NCBI GenBank assembly: GCA_964057225.1 | Contig: OZ059894.1 | Coordinates: 12,286,131 to 12,350,130 of the forward strand | Reading direction: 5' to 3' | From: Auanema rhodensis | Lineage: Eukaryota > Nematoda > Chromadorea > Rhabditida > Rhabditidae | DNA: 64,000 bases | In this document: positions 23,417 to 36,479 of the stretch, one piece after another | Layout of the letters: the number at the start of each line of letters is the position of its first letter | How positions within the stretch are numbered: the stretch's first letter is position 1 | Made by a program: the position numbers and the translations under genes | Notes under the pieces: model-generated | The model's input: the letters and a program-made list of their open reading frames with translations, nothing else | Database searches by the model: none | What the model was told of the DNA's origin: nothing

Positions 23417-23534
23417 GCTTACGACACCCGGGATTCCCAAGCCGTCTCCGATCCAAGTACTAACCGGGCCCAACGTTGCTTGACTTGCCAGATCGGACGG
23501 GATGGCGTACTTTCAACGTGGTATGGTCGTAAGC
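23417..23534 (-). rRNA. 5S: 5S rRNA, unit 10 copy 1
   Basis: No difference from unit 1 noticed by eye. Confidence 0.96.
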
Positions 23535-23776
23535 AATGTTATATTCTTCATTATCAGTTATATCACTCTAAATCTTGTTGTTAATAGTTAGGACCACAAA
23601 GAAAACAACAGGAACAGTAACAAATGAAATGCCCAAACTTTACAGTGTTCGAGTTATTTACAGTATCTAAGACTACCTCTGTCGTGTTATTAGAGCAAAC
23701 ATTCGATTAACAACAACTTTTTTTTAGTTATCAAAGCTTTTTTATTTCTTCAAAAAATTTCAAATAAAATATAAAA

Positions 23777-23894
23777 GCTTACGACACCCGGGATTCCCAA
23801 GCCGTCTCCGATCCAAGTACTAACCGGGCCCAACGTTGCTTGACTTGCCAGATCGGACGGGATGGCGTACTTTCAACGTGGTATGGTCGTAAGC
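23777..23894 (-). rRNA. 5S: 5S rRNA, unit 10 copy 2
   Basis: No difference from unit 1 noticed by eye. Confidence 0.96.
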
Positions 23895-24036
23895 AATGTC
23901 ATATTCTTCATTATCAGTTATATCACTCTAAATCTTGTTGTTAATAGATACGACCACAAAGAAAACAACAGGAACAGTAACAATAACAAAAAAAATTTTT
24001 TTTTCACCTATGTGTCTAAAGGTTAGCCATGTATCC

Positions 24037-24088
<52 letters not shown>

Positions 24089-25265
24089 ACAGTAAAAAGT
24101 CCAATCAAGAGAGAAATTTTTTCAACACATAGTTGTTTTTTTTTAAAATATCATTGTTTTTCCTCATAACTCGGTTTAAACTCGTTCTAACCCGTTGAAA
24201 TACGTCTAGAAAGTCTTTATAACATGCATATGTATGATAGAACTTCATATTTATTGTAATAGAAAATTTTATTTTCAGACGTCTTGGTTAACAATGATAT
24301 GTTTTACCCCCTTATAATTTTTATCATAATGTTCCTTATACGGAACGCTCAATGAAACTTGCTTCCAGAAAAATTTCTTTCTATTTTTTCTTCATATGTA
24401 CGTAGATACTATAGAGAACTATGATAGAAAACTTTAACATTCACGAAATCATCATTTCTCATTACGCTACGGAGGTTTAAAAAGCTGTGTTTTACCTTAT
24501 AATAGACCGGAAAACCCTTGTGTTAAAACTGGACCGTTTTTACACATATAAAAATGTCCCGTATTCGGGACCCTAATGTAACTTTTGATTCCCTATATTT
24601 TTTTTCATGAAATTTACAATCTACTGTAGAAAGAAGAATTATTTTTATAAAAACTGTAAATTTTTGAAAAATGAAAACAAAACGAAAACAAAAACAACTT
24701 TTTTTTGAACATTTTCTCACACAAGGGTCCCCCCTTACCTACTTTTTTTCTCATTACTCGTTTCAACCTCATCCGATCACTCTGCAAACATGTTTAATCG
24801 TTCTAACTTGTTGAAATACGTCTTAAAAGTCTAAACAACATGCATATGCATAATAGAAACCACCCGAATAGGCCCCCACGCACTAAACGAGATATATACA
24901 TTACCAGTATAGTAATAGAACACATATTGAAGATTAATTCGATAAGAACAATTTATTGACGTAGAGAATGTTTGTTCCGAAAAACTACAATATTAAACTA
25001 TAAAAGTAACAAAAGCGTAGAGGCAGCAAAGACATGAATAAACATAAATGTAAATACAGAATTACCAGGTAGTACATAAGTATGACAAAAAATTATAAGA
25101 AAGCCATGAAAATAGAAGGTTTGTGAACAAATGAGAGGTACATCTTTGATCGTATAGTCATTTCTAAACCGTTCGTATGCTGCAGCATCGTCATAAGCGT
25201 CACTCAAGTTGAATTTCCATGTGTACTACACGATTTTCATTCTTATTGTTACATTCTTTCCCTGA

Positions 25266-25454
25266 GGGAATGGGCCGTTCCCGCCAGCAGTGCAAGAGCG
25301 GGTCGACCCGTGAGGTGGAGCTAGCAAGCCAGCATCTACCTCAAGTCTCAAAAATCGGTTAACCTTATTGTGAACCAATGGAACACATATCGAAGGTTAA
25401 TTCGATAAGAACGATTACTACACTTTGATCTTAGCCAAAAGGCCGAGAAGCGAT
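25266..25454 (-). ncRNA. U2: U2 snRNA, unit 11
   Basis: No difference from the unit 1 gene noticed by eye. Confidence 0.95.
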
Positions 25455-25897
25455 ACAGCATAGCCATGAGTATCAAAGACATCAAGCAAATGTATCGTAC
25501 TTGTTACGAGTGCACTCTCTCATTTGAATATAAAAGTGTGGTTTGACAATCTTGACTGTACAGGTCATAAATGGCTCATATAAACTGTGGATTTACTCAA
25601 CTTTTGGACTTATTTTTTTCTTATTCGAAGCGCTGCACTTTTTTCTATTCTTTTTATTCAAATACTTGTATATAGTTTTATATGTACGGTTGCAAAGTTT
25701 CCGAATATTTTATATATTTTTATACAATAATTAGGAGAAGGTTAATACAATGAAATCTCCCAACTTTACAGTGTTTGTATTGCTTACAGTATCTAGAACA
25801 ACCACTCTTGTAATATTAGAGCACATATCAATCAACAACTTTTTCTAGTTATCAAAGCTTTTTTATTTCTTCAAGATATTTCAAATAAAATATAAAA

Positions 25898-26015
25898 GCT
25901 TACGACACCCGGGATTCCCAAGCCGTCTCCGATCCAAGTACTAACCGGGCCCAACGTTGCTTGACTTGCCAGATCGGACGGGATGGCGTACTTTCAACGT
26001 GGTATGGTCGTAAGC
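25898..26015 (-). rRNA. 5S: 5S rRNA, unit 11 copy 1
   Basis: No difference from unit 1 noticed by eye. Confidence 0.96.
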
Positions 26016-26257
26016 AATGTTATATTCTTCATTATCAGTTATATCACTCTAAATCTTGTTGTTAATAGTTAGGACCACAAAGAAAACAACAGGAACAGTA
26101 ACAAATGAAATGCCCAAACTTTACAGTGTTCGAGTTATTTACAGTATCTAAGACTACCTCTGTCGTGTTATTAGAGCAAACATTCGATTAACAACAACTT
26201 TTTTTTAGTTATCAAAGCTTTTTTATTTCTTCAAAAAATTTCAAATAAAATATAAAA

Positions 26258-26375
26258 GCTTACGACACCCGGGATTCCCAAGCCGTCTCCGATCCAAGTA
26301 CTAACCGGGCCCAACGTTGCTTGACTTGCCAGATCGGACGGGATGGCGTACTTTCAACGTGGTATGGTCGTAAGC
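26258..26375 (-). rRNA. 5S: 5S rRNA, unit 11 copy 2
   Basis: No difference from unit 1 noticed by eye. Confidence 0.96.
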
Positions 26376-26517
26376 AATGTCATATTCTTCATTATCAGTT
26401 ATATCACTCTAAATCTTGTTGTTAATAGATACGACCACAAAGAAAACAACAGGAACAGTAACAATAACAAAAAAAATTTTTTTTTCACCTATGTGTCTAA
26501 AGGTTAGCCATGTATCC

Positions 26518-26567
<50 letters not shown>

Positions 26568-27744
26568 ACAGTAAAAAGTCCAATCAAGAGAGAAATTTTT
26601 TCAACACATAGTTGTTTTTTTTTTAAATATCATTGTTTTTCCTCATAACTCGGTTTAAACTCGTTCTAACCCGTTGAAATACGTCTAGAAAGTCTTTATA
26701 ACATGCATATGTATGATAGAACTTCATATTTATTGTAATAGAAAATTTTATTTTCAGACGTCTTGGTTAACAATGATATGTTTTACCCCCTTATAATTTT
26801 TATCATAATGTTCCTTATACGGAACGCTCAATGAAACTTGCTTCCAGAAAAATTTCTTTCTATTTTTTCTTCATATGTACGTAGATACTATAGAGAACTA
26901 TGATAGAAAACTTTAACATTCACGAAATCATCATTTCTCATTACGCTACGGAGGTTTAAAAAGCTGTGTTTTACCTTATAATAGACCGGAAAACCCTTGT
27001 GTTAAAACTGGACCGTTTTTACACATATAAAAATGTCCCGTATTCGGGACCCTAATGTAACTTTTGATTCCCTATATTTTTTTTCATGAAATTTACAATC
27101 TACTGTAGAAAGAAGAATTATTTTTATAAAAACTGTAAATTTTTGAAAAATGAAAACAAAACGAAAACAAAAACAACTTTTTTTTGAACATTTTCTCACA
27201 CAAGGGTCCCCCCTTACCTACTTTTTTTCTCATTACTCGTTTCAACCTCATCCGATCACTCTGCAAACATGTTTAATCGTTCTAACTTGTTGAAATACGT
27301 CTTAAAAGTCTAAACAACATGCATATGCATAATAGAAACCACCCGAATAGGCCCCCACGCACTAAACGAGATATATACATTACCAGTATAGTAATAGAAC
27401 ACATATTGAAGATTAATTCGATAAGAACAATTTATTGACGTAGAGAATGTTTGTTCCGAAAAACTACAATATTAAACTATAAAAGTAACAAAAGCGTAGA
27501 GGCAGCAAAGACATGAATAAACATAAATGTAAATACAGAATTACCAGGTAGTACATAAGTATGACAAAAAATTATAAGAAAGCCATGAAAATAGAAGGTT
27601 TGTGAACAAATGAGAGGTACATCTTTGATCGTATAGTCATTTCTAAACCGTTCGTATGCTGCAGCATCGTCATAAGCGTCACTCAAGTTGAATTTCCATG
27701 TGTACTACACGATTTTCATTCTTATTGTTACATTCTTTCCCTGA

Positions 27745-27933
27745 GGGAATGGGCCGTTCCCGCCAGCAGTGCAAGAGCGGGTCGACCCGTGAGGTGGAGC
27801 TAGCAAGCCAGCATCTACCTCAAGTCTCAAAAATCGGTTAACCTTATTGTGAACCAATGGAACACATATCGAAGGTTAATTCGATAAGAACGATTACTAC
27901 ACTTTGATCTTAGCCAAAAGGCCGAGAAGCGAT
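27745..27933 (-). ncRNA. U2: U2 snRNA, unit 12
   Basis: No difference from the unit 1 gene noticed by eye. Confidence 0.95.
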
Positions 27934-28376
27934 ACAGCATAGCCATGAGTATCAAAGACATCAAGCAAATGTATCGTACTTGTTACGAGTGCACTCTCTC
28001 ATTTGAATATAAAAGTGTGGTTTGACAATCTTGACTGTACAGGTCATAAATGGCTCATATAAACTGTGGATTTACTCAACTTTTGGACTTATTTTTTTCT
28101 TATTCGAAGCGCTGCACTTTTTTCTATTCTTTTTATTCAAATACTTGTATATAGTTTTATATGTACGGTTGCAAAGTTTCCGAATATTTTATATATTTTT
28201 ATACAATAATTAGGAGAAGGTTAATACAATGAAATCTCCCAACTTTACAGTGTTTGTATTGCTTACAGTATCTAGAACAACCACTCTTGTAATATTAGAG
28301 CACATATCAATCAACAACTTTTTCTAGTTATCAAAGCTTTTTTATTTCTTCAAGATATTTCAAATAAAATATAAAA

Positions 28377-28494
28377 GCTTACGACACCCGGGATTCCCAA
28401 GCCGTCTCCGATCCAAGTACTAACCGGGCCCAACGTTGCTTGACTTGCCAGATCGGACGGGATGGCGTACTTTCAACGTGGTATGGTCGTAAGC
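28377..28494 (-). rRNA. 5S: 5S rRNA, unit 12 copy 1
   Basis: No difference from unit 1 noticed by eye. Confidence 0.96.
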
Positions 28495-28736
28495 AATGTT
28501 ATATTCTTCATTATCAGTTATATCACTCTAAATCTTGTTGTTAATAGTTAGGACCACAAAGAAAACAACAGGAACAGTAACAAATGAAATGCCCAAACTT
28601 TACAGTGTTCGAGTTATTTACAGTATCTAAGACTACCTCTGTCGTGTTATTAGAGCAAACATTCGATTAACAACAACTTTTTTTTAGTTATCAAAGCTTT
28701 TTTATTTCTTCAAAAAATTTCAAATAAAATATAAAA

Positions 28737-28854
28737 GCTTACGACACCCGGGATTCCCAAGCCGTCTCCGATCCAAGTACTAACCGGGCCCAACGTTGCT
28801 TGACTTGCCAGATCGGACGGGATGGCGTACTTTCAACGTGGTATGGTCGTAAGC
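28737..28854 (-). rRNA. 5S: 5S rRNA, unit 12 copy 2
   Basis: No difference from unit 1 noticed by eye. Confidence 0.96.
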
Positions 28855-28996
28855 AATGTCATATTCTTCATTATCAGTTATATCACTCTAAATCTTGTTG
28901 TTAATAGATACGACCACAAAGAAAACAACAGGAACAGTAACAATAACAAAAAAAATTTTTTTTTCACCTATGTGTCTAAAGGTTAGCCATGTATCC

Positions 28997-29048
<52 letters not shown>

Positions 29049-30225
29049 ACAGTAAAAAGTCCAATCAAGAGAGAAATTTTTTCAACACATAGTTGTTTTT
29101 TTTTTAAATATCATTGTTTTTCCTCATAACTCGGTTTAAACTCGTTCTAACCCGTTGAAATACGTCTAGAAAGTCTTTATAACATGCATATGTATGATAG
29201 AACTTCATATTTATTGTAATAGAAAATTTTATTTTCAGACGTCTTGGTTAACAATGATATGTTTTACCCCCTTATAATTTTTATCATAATGTTCCTTATA
29301 CGGAACGCTCAATGAAACTTGCTTCCAGAAAAATTTCTTTCTATTTTTTCTTCATATGTACGTAGATACTATAGAGAACTATGATAGAAAACTTTAACAT
29401 TCACGAAATCATCATTTCTCATTACGCTACGGAGGTTTAAAAAGCTGTGTTTTACCTTATAATAGACCGGAAAACCCTTGTGTTAAAACTGGACCGTTTT
29501 TACACATATAAAAATGTCCCGTATTCGGGACCCTAATGTAACTTTTGATTCCCTATATTTTTTTTCATGAAATTTACAATCTACTGTAGAAAGAAGAATT
29601 ATTTTTATAAAAACTGTAAATTTTTGAAAAATGAAAACAAAACGAAAACAAAAACAACTTTTTTTTGAACATTTTCTCACACAAGGGTCCCCCCTTACCT
29701 ACTTTTTTTCTCATTACTCGTTTCAACCTCATCCGATCACTCTGCAAACATGTTTAATCGTTCTAACTTGTTGAAATACGTCTTAAAAGTCTAAACAACA
29801 TGCATATGCATAATAGAAACCACCCGAATAGGCCCCCACGCACTAAACGAGATATATACATTACCAGTATAGTAATAGAACACATATTGAAGATTAATTC
29901 GATAAGAACAATTTATTGACGTAGAGAATGTTTGTTCCGAAAAACTACAATATTAAACTATAAAAGTAACAAAAGCGTAGAGGCAGCAAAGACATGAATA
30001 AACATAAATGTAAATACAGAATTACCAGGTAGTACATAAGTATGACAAAAAATTATAAGAAAGCCATGAAAATAGAAGGTTTGTGAACAAATGAGAGGTA
30101 CATCTTTGATCGTATAGTCATTTCTAAACCGTTCGTATGCTGCAGCATCGTCATAAGCGTCACTCAAGTTGAATTTCCATGTGTACTACACGATTTTCAT
30201 TCTTATTGTTACATTCTTTCCCTGA

Positions 30226-30414
30226 GGGAATGGGCCGTTCCCGCCAGCAGTGCAAGAGCGGGTCGACCCGTGAGGTGGAGCTAGCAAGCCAGCATCTACC
30301 TCAAGTCTCAAAAATCGGTTAACCTTATTGTGAACCAATGGAACACATATCGAAGGTTAATTCGATAAGAACGATTACTACACTTTGATCTTAGCCAAAA
30401 GGCCGAGAAGCGAT
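30226..30414 (-). ncRNA. U2: U2 snRNA, unit 13
   Basis: No difference from the unit 1 gene noticed by eye. Confidence 0.95.
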
Positions 30415-30857
30415 ACAGCATAGCCATGAGTATCAAAGACATCAAGCAAATGTATCGTACTTGTTACGAGTGCACTCTCTCATTTGAATATAAAAGTGTG
30501 GTTTGACAATCTTGACTGTACAGGTCATAAATGGCTCATATAAACTGTGGATTTACTCAACTTTTGGACTTATTTTTTTCTTATTCGAAGCGCTGCACTT
30601 TTTTCTATTCTTTTTATTCAAATACTTGTATATAGTTTTATATGTACGGTTGCAAAGTTTCCGAATATTTTATATATTTTTATACAATAATTAGGAGAAG
30701 GTTAATACAATGAAATCTCCCAACTTTACAGTGTTTGTATTGCTTACAGTATCTAGAACAACCACTCTTGTAATATTAGAGCACATATCAATCAACAACT
30801 TTTTCTAGTTATCAAAGCTTTTTTATTTCTTCAAGATATTTCAAATAAAATATAAAA

Positions 30858-30975
30858 GCTTACGACACCCGGGATTCCCAAGCCGTCTCCGATCCAAGTA
30901 CTAACCGGGCCCAACGTTGCTTGACTTGCCAGATCGGACGGGATGGCGTACTTTCAACGTGGTATGGTCGTAAGC
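30858..30975 (-). rRNA. 5S: 5S rRNA, unit 13 copy 1
   Basis: No difference from unit 1 noticed by eye. Confidence 0.96.
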
Positions 30976-31217
30976 AATGTTATATTCTTCATTATCAGTT
31001 ATATCACTCTAAATCTTGTTGTTAATAGTTAGGACCACAAAGAAAACAACAGGAACAGTAACAAATGAAATGCCCAAACTTTACAGTGTTCGAGTTATTT
31101 ACAGTATCTAAGACTACCTCTGTCGTGTTATTAGAGCAAACATTCGATTAACAACAACTTTTTTTTAGTTATCAAAGCTTTTTTATTTCTTCAAAAAATT
31201 TCAAATAAAATATAAAA

Positions 31218-31335
31218 GCTTACGACACCCGGGATTCCCAAGCCGTCTCCGATCCAAGTACTAACCGGGCCCAACGTTGCTTGACTTGCCAGATCGGACG
31301 GGATGGCGTACTTTCAACGTGGTATGGTCGTAAGC
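31218..31335 (-). rRNA. 5S: 5S rRNA, unit 13 copy 2
   Basis: No difference from unit 1 noticed by eye. Confidence 0.96.
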
Positions 31336-31477
31336 AATGTCATATTCTTCATTATCAGTTATATCACTCTAAATCTTGTTGTTAATAGATACGACCACAA
31401 AGAAAACAACAGGAACAGTAACAATAACAAAAAAAATTTTTTTTTCACCTATGTGTCTAAAGGTTAGCCATGTATCC

Positions 31478-31525
<48 letters not shown>

Positions 31526-32702
31526 ACAGTAAAAAGTCCAATCAAGAGAGAAATTTTTTCAACACATAGTTGTTTTTTTTTTAAATATCATTGTTTTTCC
31601 TCATAACTCGGTTTAAACTCGTTCTAACCCGTTGAAATACGTCTAGAAAGTCTTTATAACATGCATATGTATGATAGAACTTCATATTTATTGTAATAGA
31701 AAATTTTATTTTCAGACGTCTTGGTTAACAATGATATGTTTTACCCCCTTATAATTTTTATCATAATGTTCCTTATACGGAACGCTCAATGAAACTTGCT
31801 TCCAGAAAAATTTCTTTCTATTTTTTCTTCATATGTACGTAGATACTATAGAGAACTATGATAGAAAACTTTAACATTCACGAAATCATCATTTCTCATT
31901 ACGCTACGGAGGTTTAAAAAGCTGTGTTTTACCTTATAATAGACCGGAAAACCCTTGTGTTAAAACTGGACCGTTTTTACACATATAAAAATGTCCCGTA
32001 TTCGGGACCCTAATGTAACTTTTGATTCCCTATATTTTTTTTCATGAAATTTACAATCTACTGTAGAAAGAAGAATTATTTTTATAAAAACTGTAAATTT
32101 TTGAAAAATGAAAACAAAACGAAAACAAAAACAACTTTTTTTTGAACATTTTCTCACACAAGGGTCCCCCCTTACCTACTTTTTTTCTCATTACTCGTTT
32201 CAACCTCATCCGATCACTCTGCAAACATGTTTAATCGTTCTAACTTGTTGAAATACGTCTTAAAAGTCTAAACAACATGCATATGCATAATAGAAACCAC
32301 CCGAATAGGCCCCCACGCACTAAACGAGATATATACATTACCAGTATAGTAATAGAACACATATTGAAGATTAATTCGATAAGAACAATTTATTGACGTA
32401 GAGAATGTTTGTTCCGAAAAACTACAATATTAAACTATAAAAGTAACAAAAGCGTAGAGGCAGCAAAGACATGAATAAACATAAATGTAAATACAGAATT
32501 ACCAGGTAGTACATAAGTATGACAAAAAATTATAAGAAAGCCATGAAAATAGAAGGTTTGTGAACAAATGAGAGGTACATCTTTGATCGTATAGTCATTT
32601 CTAAACCGTTCGTATGCTGCAGCATCGTCATAAGCGTCACTCAAGTTGAATTTCCATGTGTACTACACGATTTTCATTCTTATTGTTACATTCTTTCCCT
32701 GA

Positions 32703-32891
32703 GGGAATGGGCCGTTCCCGCCAGCAGTGCAAGAGCGGGTCGACCCGTGAGGTGGAGCTAGCAAGCCAGCATCTACCTCAAGTCTCAAAAATCGGTTAAC
32801 CTTATTGTGAACCAATGGAACACATATCGAAGGTTAATTCGATAAGAACGATTACTACACTTTGATCTTAGCCAAACGGCCGAGAAGCGAT
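32703..32891 (-). ncRNA. U2: U2 snRNA, unit 14, variant U15G
   Basis: Carries U-to-G at RNA position 15 (32877), turning the 5' stem-loop CCUUUUGG into CCGUUUGG. The change is in the loop and leaves the branch-point and U6-pairing segments untouched, so function may be kept. It is the only base change inside a complete U2 that I noticed. Confidence 0.93.
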
Positions 32892-33334
32892 ACAGCATAG
32901 CCATGAGTATCAAAGACATCAAGCAAATGTATCGTACTTGTTACGAGTGCACTCTCTCATTTGAATATAAAAGTGTGGTTTGACAATCTTGACTGTACAG
33001 GTCATAAATGGCTCATATAAACTGTGGATTTACTCAACTTTTGGACTTATTTTTTTCTTATTCGAAGCGCTGCACTTTTTTCTATTCTTTTTATTCAAAT
33101 ACTTGTATATAGTTTTATATGTACGGTTGCAAAGTTTCCGAATATTTTATATATTTTTATACAATAATTAGGAGAAGGTTAATACAATGAAATCTCCCAA
33201 CTTTACAGTGTTTGTATTGCTTACAGTATCTAGAACAACCACTCTTGTAATATTAGAGCACATATCAATCAACAACTTTTTCTAGTTATCAAAGCTTTTT
33301 TATTTCTTCAAGATATTTCAAATAAAATATAAAA

Positions 33335-33452
33335 GCTTACGACACCCGGGATTCCCAAGCCGTCTCCGATCCAAGTACTAACCGGGCCCAACGTTGCTTG
33401 ACTTGCCAGATCGGACGGGATGGCGTACTTTCAACGTGGTATGGTCGTAAGC
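33335..33452 (-). rRNA. 5S: 5S rRNA, unit 14 copy 1
   Basis: No difference from unit 1 noticed by eye. Confidence 0.96.
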
Positions 33453-33694
33453 AATGTTATATTCTTCATTATCAGTTATATCACTCTAAATCTTGTTGTT
33501 AATAGTTAGGACCACAAAGAAAACAACAGGAACAGTAACAAATGAAATGCCCAAACTTTACAGTGTTCGAGTTATTTACAGTATCTAAGACTACCTCTGT
33601 CGTGTTATTAGAGCAAACATTCGATTAACAACAACTTTTTTTTAGTTATCAAAGCTTTTTTATTTCTTCAAAAAATTTCAAATAAAATATAAAA

Positions 33695-33812
33695 GCTTAC
33701 GACACCCGGGATTCCCAAGCCGTCTCCGATCCAAGTACTAACCGGGCCCAACGTTGCTTGACTTGCCAGATCGGACGGGATGGCGTACTTTCAACGTGGT
33801 ATGGTCGTAAGC
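33695..33812 (-). rRNA. 5S: 5S rRNA, unit 14 copy 2
   Basis: No difference from unit 1 noticed by eye. Confidence 0.96.
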
Positions 33813-33954
33813 AATGTCATATTCTTCATTATCAGTTATATCACTCTAAATCTTGTTGTTAATAGATACGACCACAAAGAAAACAACAGGAACAGTAACA
33901 ATAACAAAAAAAATTTTTTTTTCACCTATGTGTCTAAAGGTTAGCCATGTATCC

Positions 33955-34000
<46 letters not shown>

Positions 34001-35177
34001 ACAGTAAAAAGTCCAATCAAGAGAGAAATTTTTTCAACACATAGTTTTTTTTTTTTTAAATATCATTGTTTTTCCTCATAACTCGGTTTAAACTCGTTCT
34101 AACCCGTTGAAATACGTCTAGAAAGTCTTTATAACATGCATATGTATGATAGAACTTCATATTTATTGTAATAGAAAATTTTATTTTCAGACGTCTTGGT
34201 TAACAATGATATGTTTTACCCCCTTATAATTTTTATCATAATGTTCCTTATACGGAACGCTCAATGAAACTTGCTTCCAGAAAAATTTCTTTCTATTTTT
34301 TCTTCATATGTACGTAGATACTATAGAGAACTATGATAGAAAACTTTAACATTCACGAAATCATCATTTCTCATTACGCTACGGAGGTTTAAAAAGCTGT
34401 GTTTTACCTTATAATAGACCGGAAAACCCTTGTGTTAAAACTGGACCGTTTTTACACATATAAAAATGTCCCGTATTCGGGACCCTAATGTAACTTTTGA
34501 TTCCCTATATTTTTTTTCATGAAATTTACAATCTACTGTAGAAAGAAGAATTATTTTTATAAAAACTGTAAATTTTTGAAAAATGAAAACAAAACGAAAA
34601 CAAAAACAACTTTTTTTTGAACATTTTCTCACACAAGGGTCCCCCCTTACCTACTTTTTTTCTCATTACTCGTTTCAACCTCATCCGATCACTCTGCAAA
34701 CATGTTTAATCGTTCTAACTTGTTGAAATACGTCTTAAAAGTCTAAACAACATGCATATGCATAATAGAAACCACCCGAATAGGCCCCCACGCACTAAAC
34801 GAGATATATACATTACCAGTATAGTAATAGAACACATATTGAAGATTAATTCGATAAGAACAATTTATTGACGTAGAGAATGTTTGTTCCGAAAAACTAC
34901 AATATTAAACTATAAAAGTAACAAAAGCGTAGAGGCAGCAAAGACATGAATAAACATAAATGTAAATACAGAATTACCAGGTAGTACATAAGTATGACAA
35001 AAAATTATAAGAAAGCCATGAAAATAGAAGGTTTGTGAACAAATGAGAGGTACATCTTTGATCGTATAGTCATTTCTAAACCGTTCGTATGCTGCAGCAT
35101 CGTCATAAGCGTCACTCAAGTTGAATTTCCATGTGTACTACACGATTTTCATTCTTATTGTTACATTCTTTCCCTGA

Positions 35178-35366
35178 GGGAATGGGCCGTTCCCGCCAGC
35201 AGTGCAAGAGCGGGTCGACCCGTGAGGTGGAGCTAGCAAGCCAGCATCTACCTCAAGTCTCAAAAATCGGTTAACCTTATTGTGAACCAATGGAACACAT
35301 ATCGAAGGTTAATTCGATAAGAACGATTACTACACTTTGATCTTAGCCAAAAGGCCGAGAAGCGAT
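35178..35366 (-). ncRNA. U2: U2 snRNA, unit 15
   Basis: No difference from the unit 1 gene noticed by eye. Confidence 0.95.
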
Positions 35367-35809
35367 ACAGCATAGCCATGAGTATCAAAGACATCAAGCA
35401 AATGTATCGTACTTGTTACGAGTGCACTCTCTCATTTGAATATAAAAGTGTGGTTTGACAATCTTGACTGTACAGGTCATAAATGGCTCATATAAACTGT
35501 GGATTTACTCAACTTTTGGACTTATTTTTTTCTTATTCGAAGCGCTGCACTTTTTTCTATTCTTTTTATTCAAATACTTGTATATAGTTTTATATGTACG
35601 GTTGCAAAGTTTCCGAATATTTTATATATTTTTATACAATAATTAGGAGAAGGTTAATACAATGAAATCTCCCAACTTTACAGTGTTTGTATTGCTTACA
35701 GTATCTAGAACAACCACTCTTGTAATATTAGAGCACATATCAATCAACAACTTTTTCTAGTTATCAAAGCTTTTTTATTTCTTCAAGATATTTCAAATAA
35801 AATATAAAA

Positions 35810-35927
35810 GCTTACGACACCCGGGATTCCCAAGCCGTCTCCGATCCAAGTACTAACCGGGCCCAACGTTGCTTGACTTGCCAGATCGGACGGGATGGCG
35901 TACTTTCAACGTGGTATGGTCGTAAGC
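35810..35927 (-). rRNA. 5S: 5S rRNA, unit 15 copy 1
   Basis: No difference from unit 1 noticed by eye. Confidence 0.96.
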
Positions 35928-36169
35928 AATGTTATATTCTTCATTATCAGTTATATCACTCTAAATCTTGTTGTTAATAGTTAGGACCACAAAGAAAACA
36001 ACAGGAACAGTAACAAATGAAATGCCCAAACTTTACAGTGTTCGAGTTATTTACAGTATCTAAGACTACCTCTGTCGTGTTATTAGAGCAAACATTCGAT
36101 TAACAACAACTTTTTTTTAGTTATCAAAGCTTTTTTATTTCTTCAAAAAATTTCAAATAAAATATAAAA

Positions 36170-36287
36170 GCTTACGACACCCGGGATTCCCAAGCCGTCT
36201 CCGATCCAAGTACTAACCGGGCCCAACGTTGCTTGACTTGCCAGATCGGACGGGATGGCGTACTTTCAACGTGGTATGGTCGTAAGC
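36170..36287 (-). rRNA. 5S: 5S rRNA, unit 15 copy 2
   Basis: Last 5S gene visible before the assembly gap; no difference noticed. Confidence 0.96.
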
Positions 36288-36429
36288 AATGTCATATTCT
36301 TCATTATCAGTTATATCACTCTAAATCTTGTTGTTAATAGATACGACCACAAAGAAAACAACAGGAACAGTAACAATAACAAAAAAAATTTTTTTTTCAC
36401 CTATGTGTCTAAAGGTTAGCCATGTATCC

Positions 36430-36479
<50 letters not shown>

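Larger units (their letters stand above)
22289..24769 (-). repeat. Array unit 10 (2481 bp)
   Basis: TA tract 24040-24086 (47 nt). One T-to-A change in the T-run just after it (T8 then AAAA rather than T9 then AAA). Confidence 0.95.
24770..27248 (-). repeat. Array unit 11 (2479 bp)
   Basis: TA tract 26521-26565 (45 nt). No private substitution noticed. Confidence 0.95.
27249..29729 (-). repeat. Array unit 12 (2481 bp)
   Basis: TA tract 29000-29046 (47 nt). No private substitution noticed. Confidence 0.95.
29730..32206 (-). repeat. Array unit 13 (2477 bp)
   Basis: TA tract 31481-31523 (43 nt). No private substitution noticed. Confidence 0.95.
32207..34681 (-). repeat. Array unit 14 (2475 bp)
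   Basis: TA tract 33958-33998 (41 nt). Private changes: 32877 A-to-C inside U2, and 34047 G-to-T after the TA tract. Confidence 0.95.
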
